A program made the translations under genes and the position numbers. This document shows, piece by piece, positions 29,450-38,176 of a stretch of 64,000 bases of DNA. Within the stretch, counting starts at the first letter, position 1. Every line of letters begins with the position of its first letter. The stretch comes from Pseudomonas putida S13.1.2 (GTDB lineage: Bacteria > Pseudomonadota > Gammaproteobacteria > Pseudomonadales > Pseudomonadaceae), in assembly GCF_000498395.2 (NCBI RefSeq), contig NZ_CP010979.1, positions 4,836,001 through 4,900,000 on the forward strand, in the 5' to 3' direction. The notes under the pieces are model-generated. The model was not told the DNA's origin. It did not search any database and saw nothing but the letters and a program-made list of their open reading frames with translations.

Positions 29450-29561
29450 TGTTCACTCCGACTTGCCTTCCCTCAAGGGCGCTGGGCGGATTTCATGAAA
29501 AATTTTGCTTCAAATCAGATGAGGAGAGATTGAGCCAGAAGAGCATCACAATTCGACGTTA

Positions 29562-30284
29562 TCACGAATGTCCGCCAATCTGCCGAATGGTGACTACCTT
29601 GTCCTCGATAGTGAAAGTCACCCGGTCATACCCACCAAGCTGAAGCTGATGCTGGTTAACTGTTGCTCCATGCAACGGTTTGATGCGAAGAGTCACAAAG
29701 TCTGCAGCATCATTCGGACTGGCGCCGAGATCCTGGATGATTAACTTGAACAACTTGAGCCTTCTTTGCTGATCCTCATTCAGAACGCCTTTGTATTTTG
29801 CCTTGTCGGAATTCAGCGTGTATCCGGAGTTCTTGGGCAAAGGCTGTTGTTCGAGACGGTAGTGCTGGACCAGTTCGAGAGCATCGGGGGAAAAAGTGCG
29901 TGCAGGGGTGGCGTGATCAATGGTGGATGGCCCTGGCTGGCGCAGCGGATTGGGGCCGGCACTGCTCTGCTCTTTTGAAGACTTTTTGGCTACTGCGAAG
30001 GTGACACTTCCATGTTTTCGACCCATATGTCCCGACGGGTCAACGAAGTTGATAGGATCACACTGCGAGTAACAATAGCAATTCAGCCCACCAAGCCCAA
30101 ACGGGCTCCAGCTATCCGCACTGACAAAGCGCATTAATGATGGACTGAACAGCCGATGATAGCCCGTACCCAGTAGATAGAAGCCCGTGATCACATCCCG
30201 GCGCTCGCCGTTGAATCCAAGACTTTCAGCAGAAGAATGCCCATAGGGTGAGTAGGTATGGGCACTGCGTGTTCTTGTGGTCAT
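29562..30284 (-). CDS. Orphan Rhs-core protein with variable C-terminal tip
   Basis: 240 residues from ATG 30284, with AGGA upstream. Residues about 10-90 are the Rhs-associated core: FNGERRDVITGFYLLGTGYH, LMRFVSADSWSPFGLGGLN and INFVDPSGH. No long YD-repeat shell precedes it. The C-terminal 140 residues (SNTLNSDKAKYKGVLNEDQQ-like, ending VTFTIEDKVVTIRQIGGHS) are of a type I do not recognise, in the position where Rhs toxins carry their effector tip. The gene is visibly AT-richer than neighbours, suggesting transfer. No obvious immunity gene follows on the same strand. Confidence 0.75.
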   Translation of the reverse strand: MTTRTRSAHTYSPYGHSSAESLGFNGERRDVITGFYLLGTGYHRLFSPSLMRFVSADSWSPFGLGGLNCYCYSQCDPINFVDPSGHMGRKHGSVTFAVAKKSSKEQSSAGPNPLRQPGPSTIDHATPARTFSPDALELVQHYRLEQQPLPKNSGYTLNSDKAKYKGVLNEDQQRRLKLFKLIIQDLGASPNDAADFVTLRIKPLHGATVNQHQLQLGGYDRVTFTIEDKVVTIRQIGGHS

Positions 30285-30361
30285 TGCAGTTCCTGCCTCG
30301 CGCCTTGTGTAGGACAGATGATCCAGGAGCGGCACAGGTTTCAAAACTGGCAAAAATGTCA

Positions 30362-30378
30362 GGGCCGCAAAGCGGCCC
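30362..30378 (-). terminator. Intrinsic terminator after the DUF3077 gene
   Basis: On the - strand GGGCCGC, loop TTT, GCGGCCC, then TGACATTTTTGCC, about 13 bases after the DUF3077 stop. The stem is GC-rich with a nearby T run. Confidence 0.65.
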
Positions 30379-30391
30379 CGGCGCTTGAAGG

Positions 30392-30643
30392 CTATTGAAG
30401 AACCTTGCTCATTCCTCGCTCCATATCATCGATCAGCGCCTTGGCCATCTCACTGAGTATCCGCGCAGCACTACCGGAAATACGGTCATTTTCCATTTCC
30501 GCTTCGGTGGTCAGGTGGCGGATACAGCCGAGTAATACCGACAACTGTGAAAAAGCATGGCTGAACGGCACATTGGGCTGCAGGCGGAACAGGTCGAAGG
30601 TTTCCACCCCTGCGGTTGCAGAATCTCTCGGATCATTGCTCAT
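30392..30643 (-). CDS. DUF3077 family protein
   Basis: 83 residues. The pattern FRLQPNVPFSHAFSQLSVLL then GCIRHLTTEAEMEND matches the Pseudomonas DUF3077 family, often found in multiple copies near Rhs or other accessory genes. Function is unknown. Its ATG overlaps the stop of the upstream 51-residue frame, so the two are translationally coupled. Confidence 0.75.
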   Translation of the reverse strand: MSNDPRDSATAGVETFDLFRLQPNVPFSHAFSQLSVLLGCIRHLTTEAEMENDRISGSAARILSEMAKALIDDMERGMSKVLQ

Positions 30644-30795
30644 CCGGTCACTCCCTGGTCGTGGTCGATCGTCAGGGTGAGGGCGCTGATCAGCTCTTCA
30701 CAGTCTTTGGGGCTGAGTGGGTCGATAAGTGAAAGCGCGGGAGGGTCGAGCAGTAGCAGATCGCTAACAGGTGGATCGGGGATGAGCTTGTTCAT
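30640..30795 (-). CDS. 51-residue hypothetical protein coupled to DUF3077 gene
   Basis: Starts at ATG 30795 with GGAG 8 bases upstream and ends in an ATGA overlap with the DUF3077 gene. It is acidic and Pro/Leu-rich (MNKLIPDPPVSDLLLLDPPA). No family is recognised. The good ribosome site and overlap argue that it is real. Confidence 0.55.
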   Translation of the reverse strand: MNKLIPDPPVSDLLLLDPPALSLIDPLSPKDCEELISALTLTIDHDQGVTG

Positions 30796-31238
30796 CGTAG
30801 AACTCCGTATGGTGGATTGAACTGCTCTCCTTCTTGTCTCACGAAGTTGGGTGGCAGTCGTGCACGGTGTGAGACACGGGACATACGGTAACCCCGGCCA
30901 GGTCGAAGCCTGTCCGCACACGACCGCCATAAAGCGGTGCTACCGAATGAAAACCGGGTGTCTCACGCCCGATCGCCTTGCGAGGCGACCCCACGACAGT
31001 AGTCCGGGAACACTCCCCAGCCAAGACAGCACCTTCCGATAGGTGCTGTAGGATAATTCGACAGAGCGTCCGAACTGAAGCATTGGGTTTCAGGTTCGGA
31101 AATGTCTTACAGCTCTAGAACCTAGGCGAGGGCTCTGCCCTTGATCGCCGGCAAGCCAGCTCCCACAGTGCTCCACAGTTTTCGAGGCCTGTGGCTCAGC
31201 GGTGGGCGCTGTGGGAGCTGGCTTGCCGGCGATTGGCC
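30796..31238. other. 443-bp gene-poor stretch with hairpins
   Basis: No convincing gene. A - strand frame 30839-31024 (61 codons, Cys/Thr/Gly-rich, containing PLYGGRVRTGFDLAGVTVCP) is open but lacks a clear ribosome site. Inverted repeats are present. ACAGCACCT/AGGTGCTGT (31026-31034 and 31041-31049) is a perfect 9-bp stem, and TCGCCT/AGGCGA lies near 30973-30987. Neither has a T tail. The right end is a REP pair. It could be a leader or small RNA upstream of the DUF3077 pair, or remnant DNA. Confidence 0.45.
31142..31233. repeat. Inverted REP pair (type B)
   Basis: GATCGCCGGCAAGCCAGCTC then CCACAG, and inverted CTGTGGGAGCTGGCTTGCCG then GCGAT. It lies just beyond the stop of the OprM-type efflux gene. 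Confidence 0.85.
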
Positions 31239-32657
31239 TCAAGGCTTGGCGGTGTCCTTCCAGCCACCACCCAGCGCCAGAAACACCCCAATCTGCCCCA
31301 TGGCTACCTGACTATTGGCCGCTGCCAACTGCGCACGCATATCGGTATAAGTGCGCGTGGCCTGCAAATCCGCCAGGAACGACTCACGCCCGGCCTGATA
31401 GTACCGGTGAGTCTGGTCGGCCGCTTCCTTGGCCGACTTCTCTGCCTCGGCCAGCGCATCACGCCGGTCCAGCAGGGCGCTGTACTGCGCCAGGCGGGTC
31501 TGGGTTTCACGAATGGCGTTCAGCACCACGCCATCGAAGTTTGCCAACGCCGCCTGGGTAGAGGCTTCGGCCATGCGAATACGCGCACGGGTGCCGTTGG
31601 TGGGGATGGTCCAGCTGATCTGCGGGCCGAAGCCCCAGCGGTTGGTCGACGGTTCGCCGAGGTTTTCCAGGATGCCGATGGTGCCAACCTGGGCACCAAT
31701 GCTGATGTCCGGGTACAGCGACCCTGTGGCCACGCCGATGTAGGCAGTGGCAGCAGCCAACTGGCGCTCGGCCTGGCGCACGTCCGGGCGACGTTTGAGC
31801 AGCGCGGCGCCATCACCCACCGGAACCAGCTGGTTCAGGTGCGGCAGCTCGGCACAATCGGCGGTGCCGGCAGGCAATTGATCAACCGGTTTGGCCAGCA
31901 GCGCAGCCAGGGTGTACATACCCGTCTCGCGCTCGGCCTTGAAGCGTGGCAGTTCGGCGCGCAAGGATTTGAACTGGGTCTGCGAGCGGGTGACCTGGGT
32001 TTCATCACCGCGGCCAGCATCGCGCAGGCGCTGGTTGAGCGTGACGCTTTGCTCCTGCAGGTCCAGCGACTCACGGGCGATGTGGAGTTCCTCGTTGGCC
32101 GAACACACCTGGGTGTAAGCCTTGACCACATCCGCCACCAGGGTGATACGCGCGGTATCGGCAGCGGCCTGCACCGCGTCGGCATTGGCCTTGGCGGCCT
32201 CGGTGCCGCGCTTGAAGGTACCCCACAGGTCGAATTGGTACGAGGCACTGATGATAGCCTCGCCGATGTTGGCCACCGGAACCTTCTCGGGCTGCAGGAA
32301 GGCTTCGCCCGACTCCTGCAGGCGCTGGGCGCCGAGCTTGACGCCACCGTTGAAGCCCCCTTGCGATTCGGCTACTTCGACCTGGGCACGGGCCTTGGCG
32401 ATGTTGGCCGCCGCCACGCGCAACTCGGTGTTGGCACTCAGGGCCTGACGCACCAGCGTGTTCAGCCGCTGGTCCTGATACAGCTGCCACCAGTCCTCGG
32501 GCACCGGCGCCGAGACCACACTGTCGGCATCCTGGCGCAGCGGGCCGCTCAGGTCGCTGCGTTGCACCGCCGCGTCCTTGGGCACCTCATAGTCGGGCCC
32601 GACCATCATGCAGGCCCCCAGCGACAGGCACAGGCCGGCCAGGATCAGCTGTTTCAT
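31239..32657 (-). CDS. OprM/NodT-type outer-membrane efflux lipoprotein
   Basis: 472 residues. The lipoprotein signal ends LSLGAC. Two outer-membrane-efflux (TolC-like) repeats follow, with SALSANTELRVAAANIAKAR, LVADVVKAYTQVCSANEELH and the second repeat from KRRPDVRQAERQLAAATAYI. These trimeric channels complete tripartite pumps. It overlaps the upstream HlyD gene by four bases and is the last gene of the MarR-FUSC operon. Confidence 0.9.
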   Translation of the reverse strand: MKQLILAGLCLSLGACMMVGPDYEVPKDAAVQRSDLSGPLRQDADSVVSAPVPEDWWQLYQDQRLNTLVRQALSANTELRVAAANIAKARAQVEVAESQGGFNGGVKLGAQRLQESGEAFLQPEKVPVANIGEAIISASYQFDLWGTFKRGTEAAKANADAVQAAADTARITLVADVVKAYTQVCSANEELHIARESLDLQEQSVTLNQRLRDAGRGDETQVTRSQTQFKSLRAELPRFKAERETGMYTLAALLAKPVDQLPAGTADCAELPHLNQLVPVGDGAALLKRRPDVRQAERQLAAATAYIGVATGSLYPDISIGAQVGTIGILENLGEPSTNRWGFGPQISWTIPTNGTRARIRMAEASTQAALANFDGVVLNAIRETQTRLAQYSALLDRRDALAEAEKSAKEAADQTHRYYQAGRESFLADLQATRTYTDMRAQLAAANSQVAMGQIGVFLALGGGWKDTAKP

Positions 32658-33529
32658 GGGCGCTCGCCCTCGATGATCGACACCGTGGCCGTGCGCCCGG
32701 CAATCATGCGGAAGTCCTGCGGCACTTCATCGAAGGCGATGCGCACCGGAATACGCTGGGCCAGACGCACCCAGCTGAACGCCGGGTTGACGTTGGGCAG
32801 CAGGTTGGCGCCGCTGCTGCGGTCGCGGTCTTCGATGCCGGCGGCAAAGCTTTGTACATGGCCGCGCAGGCGGGTGTTGTCGCCCATCACGCGAATGTCC
32901 ACCGCATCGCCAATGTGGATGCCACCCAGCTTGGTTTCTTCAAAGTAGCCGTCAACGTGATACGAGGCACTGTCGACCACCGACAGTACTGGGCGGCCGG
33001 CGGTGACAAATTCGTGGTTACGCGGCGCGCGGTCGTTGAGGTAGCCGTCCACCGGGCTGCGCACCACCGAACGGTCGAGGTTGAGCTGGGCGGTGTCGAC
33101 CGCCACCTGGGCCTCGCTGACAGCAGAGCGGGCGCGGGCCTCGCGGGACTGGCTTTCTTCCAGCTGCTCGGCGGCCACCAGGTTGCCCAGCTTGCGGTTG
33201 CGCTGCGCTTCGCGCGAAGCCTGGGCCAGGGTTTCCTGGCGCTCGCCCAGGGTCGCCTTGGCCTGGCGCAGGGCCAGGCTGAAGCGGTCCTGGTCGATGG
33301 TGAACAGCACGTCACCGCGCTTGACGGTCTGGTTGTCGCGCACCTCGACCTTCTGGATCAACCCCGACACATCGGGGGCGATCTGGATCACGTCAGCGCG
33401 AATGTGGCCGTCGCGGGTCCAGGGGGCAAACATGTAGTACACCACCATCTGCCACACGAGCACGGCGGCGAAGGTCACTACCAGCAAGGTCAGGACCACA
33501 CGGCCCAAGGTCAGCAAAGGTTTTTTCAT
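32654..33529 (-). CDS. HlyD/AaeA-type membrane fusion protein
   Basis: 291 residues. One N-terminal membrane helix (VVLTLLVVTFAAVLVWQMVV) precedes the biotinyl-lipoyl half FAPWTRDGHIRADVIQIAPD then VSGLIQKVEVRDNQTVKRGD. A short coiled-coil hairpin and the second half (VDGYLNDRAPRNHEFV) follow. This is the AaeA/EmrA-like adaptor that links an inner-membrane FUSC transporter to an outer-membrane channel. ATG 33529 overlaps the DUF1656 stop (ATGA). Confidence 0.9.
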   Translation of the reverse strand: MKKPLLTLGRVVLTLLVVTFAAVLVWQMVVYYMFAPWTRDGHIRADVIQIAPDVSGLIQKVEVRDNQTVKRGDVLFTIDQDRFSLALRQAKATLGERQETLAQASREAQRNRKLGNLVAAEQLEESQSREARARSAVSEAQVAVDTAQLNLDRSVVRSPVDGYLNDRAPRNHEFVTAGRPVLSVVDSASYHVDGYFEETKLGGIHIGDAVDIRVMGDNTRLRGHVQSFAAGIEDRDRSSGANLLPNVNPAFSWVRLAQRIPVRIAFDEVPQDFRMIAGRTATVSIIEGERP

Positions 33530-33738
33530 GGCAGCATCAGGTTTCGGCAAAAGTGGTCCACCGCACCAAGCAGCACGGCATACAGAGCAACGTTGAACAA
33601 CGCCCGGTGCCAGACCAGGCGGTAGAAATGAAGGCGCACCAGCACCGCGTGCACCCCCAGGAACACCAGGTAGGTGCCAAACATCATCACCAGCAGCGTG
33701 GGCAGAAACACCCCGCTGATATCCAGTTCACCAATCAC
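33526..33738 (-). CDS. DUF1656 small membrane protein, AaeX-like
   Basis: 70 residues with two membrane helices (VFLPTLLVMMFGTYLVFLGV and ALFNVALYAVLLGAVDHFC), beginning MIGELDISGVFLPT. This is the AaeX/YhcR DUF1656 family found between FUSC and HlyD genes of aromatic-acid efflux operons. It overlaps both neighbours by four bases. Its exact role is unknown. Confidence 0.88.
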   Translation of the reverse strand: MIGELDISGVFLPTLLVMMFGTYLVFLGVHAVLVRLHFYRLVWHRALFNVALYAVLLGAVDHFCRNLMLP

Positions 33739-35822
33739 AGGGGCGCTCCGTCGAGGCCAGGGGGCAGTTGCGGTTGTTCGGCGGGTTCGAGCATCACTTC
33801 CACGCCCGGCAACAGCGCCAGCCGCAGGCCGCTCAGGGCATGCAGCAGGTGGGTGCGGGCATCGCCACGCTCGTACAGCTCATCCAGGTTCAGCGCCAGG
33901 CGTGCGCGTTCCATGTTGCGCAGCAGCGCGGCCGGGGCATGCAGGCGCTCACCGGCACGCAGGCAGGCGGCGTAGTGCGCGCCGACTTCCTCGACCACCG
34001 TGTTCAGGCGCTCGCGGGCCTGCTGGCCGGCGCGCGGCATATAGGCCAGCAGGTCGAGCAGGTTCAGCCCCACACGCAGGTCACGCAGTGCCACCCCGCT
34101 GTCCTGGCCGGTTTGCGACAGCCGCGGCAGGTGCTGCATCAGGCGGTCGAGCATCTGCACGCCAACCTGACGGTGTTCGGCCAGGGTCGCCGGTTCGGTC
34201 ATTTCGACAATGTCGCGCCAGGCGAAGCGGGTCATGCGCTTGGCCGCCAGCTCCACGCCGAACGGGCGCATCACCAGGGTCCAGATGAAAGCGAACAACA
34301 GGCCTACGGGGCCGGCCAGGTTGGCGTTGAGGAAGGTGAAGAAGTCGGCGTCATAGGCACCCTGGATGCTGATGAAGGTCGAGGTGTTGACGATGGTCAG
34401 CAAGGTGCCCAGGTAGAAACGCGGCTGCACGGTGAGGGTACCGATGCAAATGAACGGCACGGCAAACGCCAGCACCAGCATCGGGAAATCGTGCAGGTTG
34501 GGCAGCACCAGGAACAGGTACAAGCTGGAGAAGATGACCGACATCAGCGTCCAGAAGAAGAACCGGTAAATCTGCGGCGCGGGGTCGTCCATGGCGGCGA
34601 AGAAGCTGCACGATACTGCAGCCAGGATCACAGCGCTGGCGCCGTCGTTCCAGCCCAGGCCGATCCACAGGCCGCACGCGACCACAATCGCCAGTACGGT
34701 GGAGGCCACCGAGTACAGCATCAGGCCACGGTCGAAGAACGCCGTCAGGCGGCCCAGGCGCCAGTGGCGGTACACCGCGCGCCAAGGCTTTGCATCGTCG
34801 GTACGCAAGGCGTGCTGCAGGGTGCAGCAGTCCTGCCACAAGTCGGCCCATTCGGTCAGGCGGTACAGAGCGTTGGACAGCAGCAGTTCGGCGCGCTGGT
34901 CGAGGGCGGCGGCACCGGGCTGCAAGCGGTCGATCTGCTCGTGCAGCACAGTCCAGCGCGCTACCGAAGCACTGTCGGCCGTGCCTTTGAGCCATTCGCG
35001 GGCGGCTTCAAGCACGGGTTGAAGTTGGGCGAACTGGGCCGGGGCGCGGCCTTCCAGGGCCACCAGGGCGTCGTCGAGCGCGTCGATTACCGGCAACAGG
35101 TGGATCATCCGCCCGCGCAGCTCACGGGCATTCTTCAGGGTATGGGGGCCGGCGCCTTCGTGGCCTAGCTGGCCGATCATCAGCTCCAGCGAGTTGAAGG
35201 TGGCAACCATCGACCCGCGCATGCCGCCGACCTTGTCGGCGCTGGCTTCGCGGGCAAGGTAGGTGTCGCTGTAGCGGATCGCCTCGGTGAACCAGTTACC
35301 GGTGGCACCGACCACCACAGGGGCCAACCGGCGTGGCCAGAAAATGGCGCCGACCACTGCCGCGCAGACGATCCCCAGGCAAATTTCCTGAGCGCGGGAA
35401 GACGCCACGTCGAACACCGCCAGCGGGTTGTCGACCACCGCCAGGGCGATCATCGGCAGGGTATAGCCAGCCAGCATCAGCACATAGTTATTGGCCGTGC
35501 GCAGGTTGAGCGACAGGAACAGCAAGGTGCCGGTCCACAGGGCGATGGCGACGCTCAGCAGCAACGGCGACTGCACCAGCGGCGGCACCAGGAAAATCGC
35601 CCCGCCGGCACCCAGCAGCGTGCCCACGGCGCGGTACAGGGCCTTGGAACTTGTCGGGCCGACGAAGGGGCTGGAGACAATGTATACCGTGGCCATGGCC
35701 CAGTAGGGGCGCGGCAACTGCATGAGCAACGCGATGTACAGGGCAATCATGGAGGCGGCGAAGGTACGCACGCCGTAGAACCAGTCGCGGGCCGGCGGTA
35801 CAGAGCTGAAGAAGCCGTTCAT
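33735..35822 (-). CDS. FUSC (fusaric acid resistance/AaeB-like) inner-membrane transporter
   Basis: 695 residues from ATG 35822. Two membrane bundles (helices about 20-170 and 370-520) each precede a cytoplasmic helical domain, the AaeB/FusB architecture. It begins MNGFFSSVPPARDWFYGVRT, with RPYWAMATVYIVSSPFVGPT then SSKALYRAVGTLLGA. It probably exports aromatic acids or fusaric-acid-like compounds through the adaptor and channel encoded downstream. It overlaps the marR-like stop (ATGA) and the DUF1656 start. Confidence 0.9.
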   Translation of the reverse strand: MNGFFSSVPPARDWFYGVRTFAASMIALYIALLMQLPRPYWAMATVYIVSSPFVGPTSSKALYRAVGTLLGAGGAIFLVPPLVQSPLLLSVAIALWTGTLLFLSLNLRTANNYVLMLAGYTLPMIALAVVDNPLAVFDVASSRAQEICLGIVCAAVVGAIFWPRRLAPVVVGATGNWFTEAIRYSDTYLAREASADKVGGMRGSMVATFNSLELMIGQLGHEGAGPHTLKNARELRGRMIHLLPVIDALDDALVALEGRAPAQFAQLQPVLEAAREWLKGTADSASVARWTVLHEQIDRLQPGAAALDQRAELLLSNALYRLTEWADLWQDCCTLQHALRTDDAKPWRAVYRHWRLGRLTAFFDRGLMLYSVASTVLAIVVACGLWIGLGWNDGASAVILAAVSCSFFAAMDDPAPQIYRFFFWTLMSVIFSSLYLFLVLPNLHDFPMLVLAFAVPFICIGTLTVQPRFYLGTLLTIVNTSTFISIQGAYDADFFTFLNANLAGPVGLLFAFIWTLVMRPFGVELAAKRMTRFAWRDIVEMTEPATLAEHRQVGVQMLDRLMQHLPRLSQTGQDSGVALRDLRVGLNLLDLLAYMPRAGQQARERLNTVVEEVGAHYAACLRAGERLHAPAALLRNMERARLALNLDELYERGDARTHLLHALSGLRLALLPGVEVMLEPAEQPQLPPGLDGAPL

Positions 35823-36271
35823 GCCACCCCGCCCGCACTGCCCAGGCCGGCAGCTTCGAAAGCGCGCAGCACGCGCAGGGCAGCTTCCAGGTCGGCCTGG
35901 TCGATACCGTTGAGCACATCGCGGCGCAGGCGTACCAGTTCGGCTTCGATGGCTTCGGCCAGGGCACGGCCTTCGGCGGTCAGGCTCAGGGCCTTGGCGC
36001 GGCGGTCCAGTGGGTCCTCGCTGCGGCATACCAGGCCGGCCTTGCACAGTTGGTCAAGCAGGCGCACCAGCGATGGGCTTTCCAGGCCGGCAGCCTGGGC
36101 CACGGCCACCTGGTGCACACCGTCGCCCAGGCGCACGATCATCAGCAGCGGCGCAGCGCAGGCTTCGGAAATGCCGTAACCGGTCAGGGCGGTATGGCAG
36201 ATGCGCCGCCAATGACGGGCGGCGACCACCATGCCACTGCTGACTTGCAGGCGCAGGAGATCAAGGGACAT
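35819..36271 (-). CDS. MarR-family transcriptional regulator
   Basis: 150 residues from ATG 36271. The winged helix-turn-helix includes VAVAQAAGLESPSLVRLLDQ then LCKAGLVCRSEDPLDRRAKA, with the wing DRRAK and LTAEGRAL typical of MarR. As first gene of the efflux operon it most likely represses the operon and is released by a phenolic ligand. The upstream 36272-36382 is AT-rich and carries TAGTTTGCTAACTA around 36292-36305, an imperfect palindrome that could be its operator (inference). Confidence 0.88.
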   Translation of the reverse strand: MSLDLLRLQVSSGMVVAARHWRRICHTALTGYGISEACAAPLLMIVRLGDGVHQVAVAQAAGLESPSLVRLLDQLCKAGLVCRSEDPLDRRAKALSLTAEGRALAEAIEAELVRLRRDVLNGIDQADLEAALRVLRAFEAAGLGSAGGVA

Positions 36272-36382
36272 GACGGGAACCAAGGATATTCATAGTTTGC
36301 TAACTATCAATATACGCCTTGCCCTCCCCCTGTCGTCAACAGTGGGCGACGGACAGCCGGGTTAAATGTTGTTCATTTTTTA

Positions 36383-36494
36383 GCCTGTGCCGGCCTCTTC
36401 GCGGGTAAACCCGCTCCTACAGGTACCCCACAAATGTTGAGGCTTGTGGTTTTCCTGTAGGAGCGGGTTTACCCGCGAAGAGGCCGGCTCAGGC
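36383..36494. repeat. Inverted REP pair (type A)
   Basis: A nearly perfect long palindrome: GCCTGTGCCGGCCTCTTCGC then GGGTAAACCCGCTCCTACAG, and inverted CTGTAGGAGCGGGTTTACCC then GCGAAGAGGCCGGCTCAGGC. It lies between the regulator's promoter region and the Sel1 gene stop. Confidence 0.88.
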
Positions 36495-36503
36495 AACAAA
36501 AAA

Positions 36504-37298
36504 TCAGGGCTGGATCTGGTCTTCCAGCTTCATGGTCAGTGCCAGTGTGCTGCCCATCTGCACCGCCCGGTCCCGCCATTCCTGGTACCGCGCCGCATCA
36601 CGGCTGCTGAAATGCACCGCCAGCTCCTCCGCCGCCTGCACCACCCCGGCCGCTGCCGCCAGCTCCAGCCAGTACAGCGCGGCCTTGAGGTCGGCCTCTA
36701 CATACAGCCCGTGCATCAACCGGTAACCCACCTCGAAGCGGCAGCGTGCTTCACCCCGCTCGGCCCCGCGCATGAACCACTGGTAGGCCTGCACCAGGTC
36801 GACCTGCCAGCCCAGTTCGCCATCGCACACCTCCTCCTCATACAGGTCACCCAATGCCGCGGCCGCGTGCAGCATGCCTCGCTCGAAAGCCTGCCGGTAG
36901 CACTCCGCTGCCTGCACGTAGGAAGGGTCGATGCCTTTGCCAAAGTAATGCTGCTGCCCAAGGTTGAACCAGGCTGCGGCATTGCCCTGCAGGGCTGCCA
37001 TGCGCAGCAGGTGGCCGGCCAGCACGGTATCGGCCCGCCAGTACTTGCCGTTGAGCCAGATCCAGCCAAGGTCGTTCAGCGCCGCCACGCTGCCTGACAA
37101 CGCCTGGCGGCGCAGGTCGGCATATACCGCCTGCAGGTCGCTGGCCTCATCCAGGCGGTTGACCAGCATCGAGCGCTGGCTGGGCAAACCCACACCGGCA
37201 AACAGCCGCTGTCGCCTCCCGACCGGGGCCGGCGGCGCAATGACCCGCTCGGGAAGAAGGCGGGCAAGCAGCGAATGGATATTGCTGGCAGCAGACAT
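36504..37298 (-). CDS. Sel1-repeat/TPR-like protein
   Basis: 264 residues from ATG 37298 (GAGG 6 bases upstream; ATG 37304 and 37310 are alternatives). Sel1-like repeats span about 60-240: LNDLGWIWLNGKYWRADTVL, AAWFNLGQQHYFGKGIDPSY, AAALGDLYEEE and CRFEVGYRLMHGLYVEADLK. There is no signal peptide. Such solenoids mediate protein contacts; the partner is unknown. Confidence 0.8.
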   Translation of the reverse strand: MSAASNIHSLLARLLPERVIAPPAPVGRRQRLFAGVGLPSQRSMLVNRLDEASDLQAVYADLRRQALSGSVAALNDLGWIWLNGKYWRADTVLAGHLLRMAALQGNAAAWFNLGQQHYFGKGIDPSYVQAAECYRQAFERGMLHAAAALGDLYEEEVCDGELGWQVDLVQAYQWFMRGAERGEARCRFEVGYRLMHGLYVEADLKAALYWLELAAAAGVVQAAEELAVHFSSRDAARYQEWRDRAVQMGSTLALTMKLEDQIQP

Positions 37299-37505
37299 GT
37301 TCATCCTCATTGAACGACGCACAACCCCAACCTTCGGCTGTGATGAGGCGTGATTCTGCGTGACGTCACGTCAAAACCTGTCGCGAACGATTCGGCACAC
37401 GGCAACCAAATGCGAGTTCCTTGATCTGAGCAGGCTGTGGCCAATTGCCATACAACACGCGTGCCGCCATCCTATTGCGGCAAGCCTAGACAAGGACGTT
37501 ACATT

Positions 37506-38063
37506 TTGCCGTTCGCCACCACTCGCGCCACCCTCAGCCGTCAGTGGGCGCTGCTGCGCCTGCTGCCCAGCCGCTCCCCAGGCATTACCAGCGCCGAGCT
37601 TGTCTGGGGCCTGCGCGATGTCGGCTTCACGGTCAGCAAACGCACTGTCGAGCGTGACCTCAACGAGCTGTCGCTGATCTTTCCGCTGGAGCGCAACGAC
37701 AAGAGCATCCCGTTCGGCTGGCACTGGTCAGCGAGTGCGGTGGGCGAGTTGCGCGGTAACTTCGACTTGCTGACGCACCTGCGGGGGGATGCGTTGCAAC
37801 CGGCGCGGGGTGAGGGCGTTGAGCTGGTGGCGCGGATCAGCGATGCACTGGCGCGGCAGTTGCGCGATGCGCCGTTGAGCAGCGACATGCAGCTGACGGC
37901 GCTGGAGCATGGGCATCGGTTGCGGGCCACGGTGAGTGACGGCTGGCCATTGCGCTGGTGGCTGTTGAGCCACGGGGATGGGTTGGTGGTGGAGCAGCCT
38001 GCGGTATTGAGGGAAGAGATTGGCAAGATCCTGAGCAATGCGGCAGCTCAGTACCTGAGTTGA
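37506..38063 (+). CDS. Small helix-turn-helix protein, truncated WYL-type
   Basis: 185 residues from TTG 37506, with AAGGA 7 bases upstream. The N-terminal helix-turn-helix (LLRLLPSRSPGITSAELVWG then LRDVGFTVSKRTVERDLNEL) is the winged domain of YafY/WYL regulators. The C-terminus is short and ends soon after a remnant-like WPLRWWLLSHGDGLVVEQPA, where a full WYL ligand domain would continue. It may bind DNA but lack normal ligand sensing. It is divergent from the Sel1 gene. Confidence 0.72.
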   Translation: MPFATTRATLSRQWALLRLLPSRSPGITSAELVWGLRDVGFTVSKRTVERDLNELSLIFPLERNDKSIPFGWHWSASAVGELRGNFDLLTHLRGDALQPARGEGVELVARISDALARQLRDAPLSSDMQLTALEHGHRLRATVSDGWPLRWWLLSHGDGLVVEQPAVLREEIGKILSNAAAQYLS

Positions 38064-38065
38064 TA

Positions 38066-38176
38066 GCCTGTACTGGCCCTATCGCCGGCAAGCCAGCTCC
38101 CACAGGAAAGCCACAAGCCTCGCGACCTGTGGAGTACCTGTGGGAGCTGGCTTGCCGGCGATAGGGCCAGTACAGG
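38066..38176. repeat. Inverted REP pair (type B) with long outer stem
   Basis: GCCTGTACTGGCCCTATCGC then CGGCAAGCCAGCTCCCACAG, mirrored by CTGTGGGAGCTGGCTTGCCG then GCGATAGGGCCAGTACAGG. It fills the gap between two converging stops. Confidence 0.88.

Noticed and set aside
30839..31024. 61-codon - strand frame as a gene
   Set aside because: No clear ribosome site and no known family; left as part of the gene-poor stretch rather than called.
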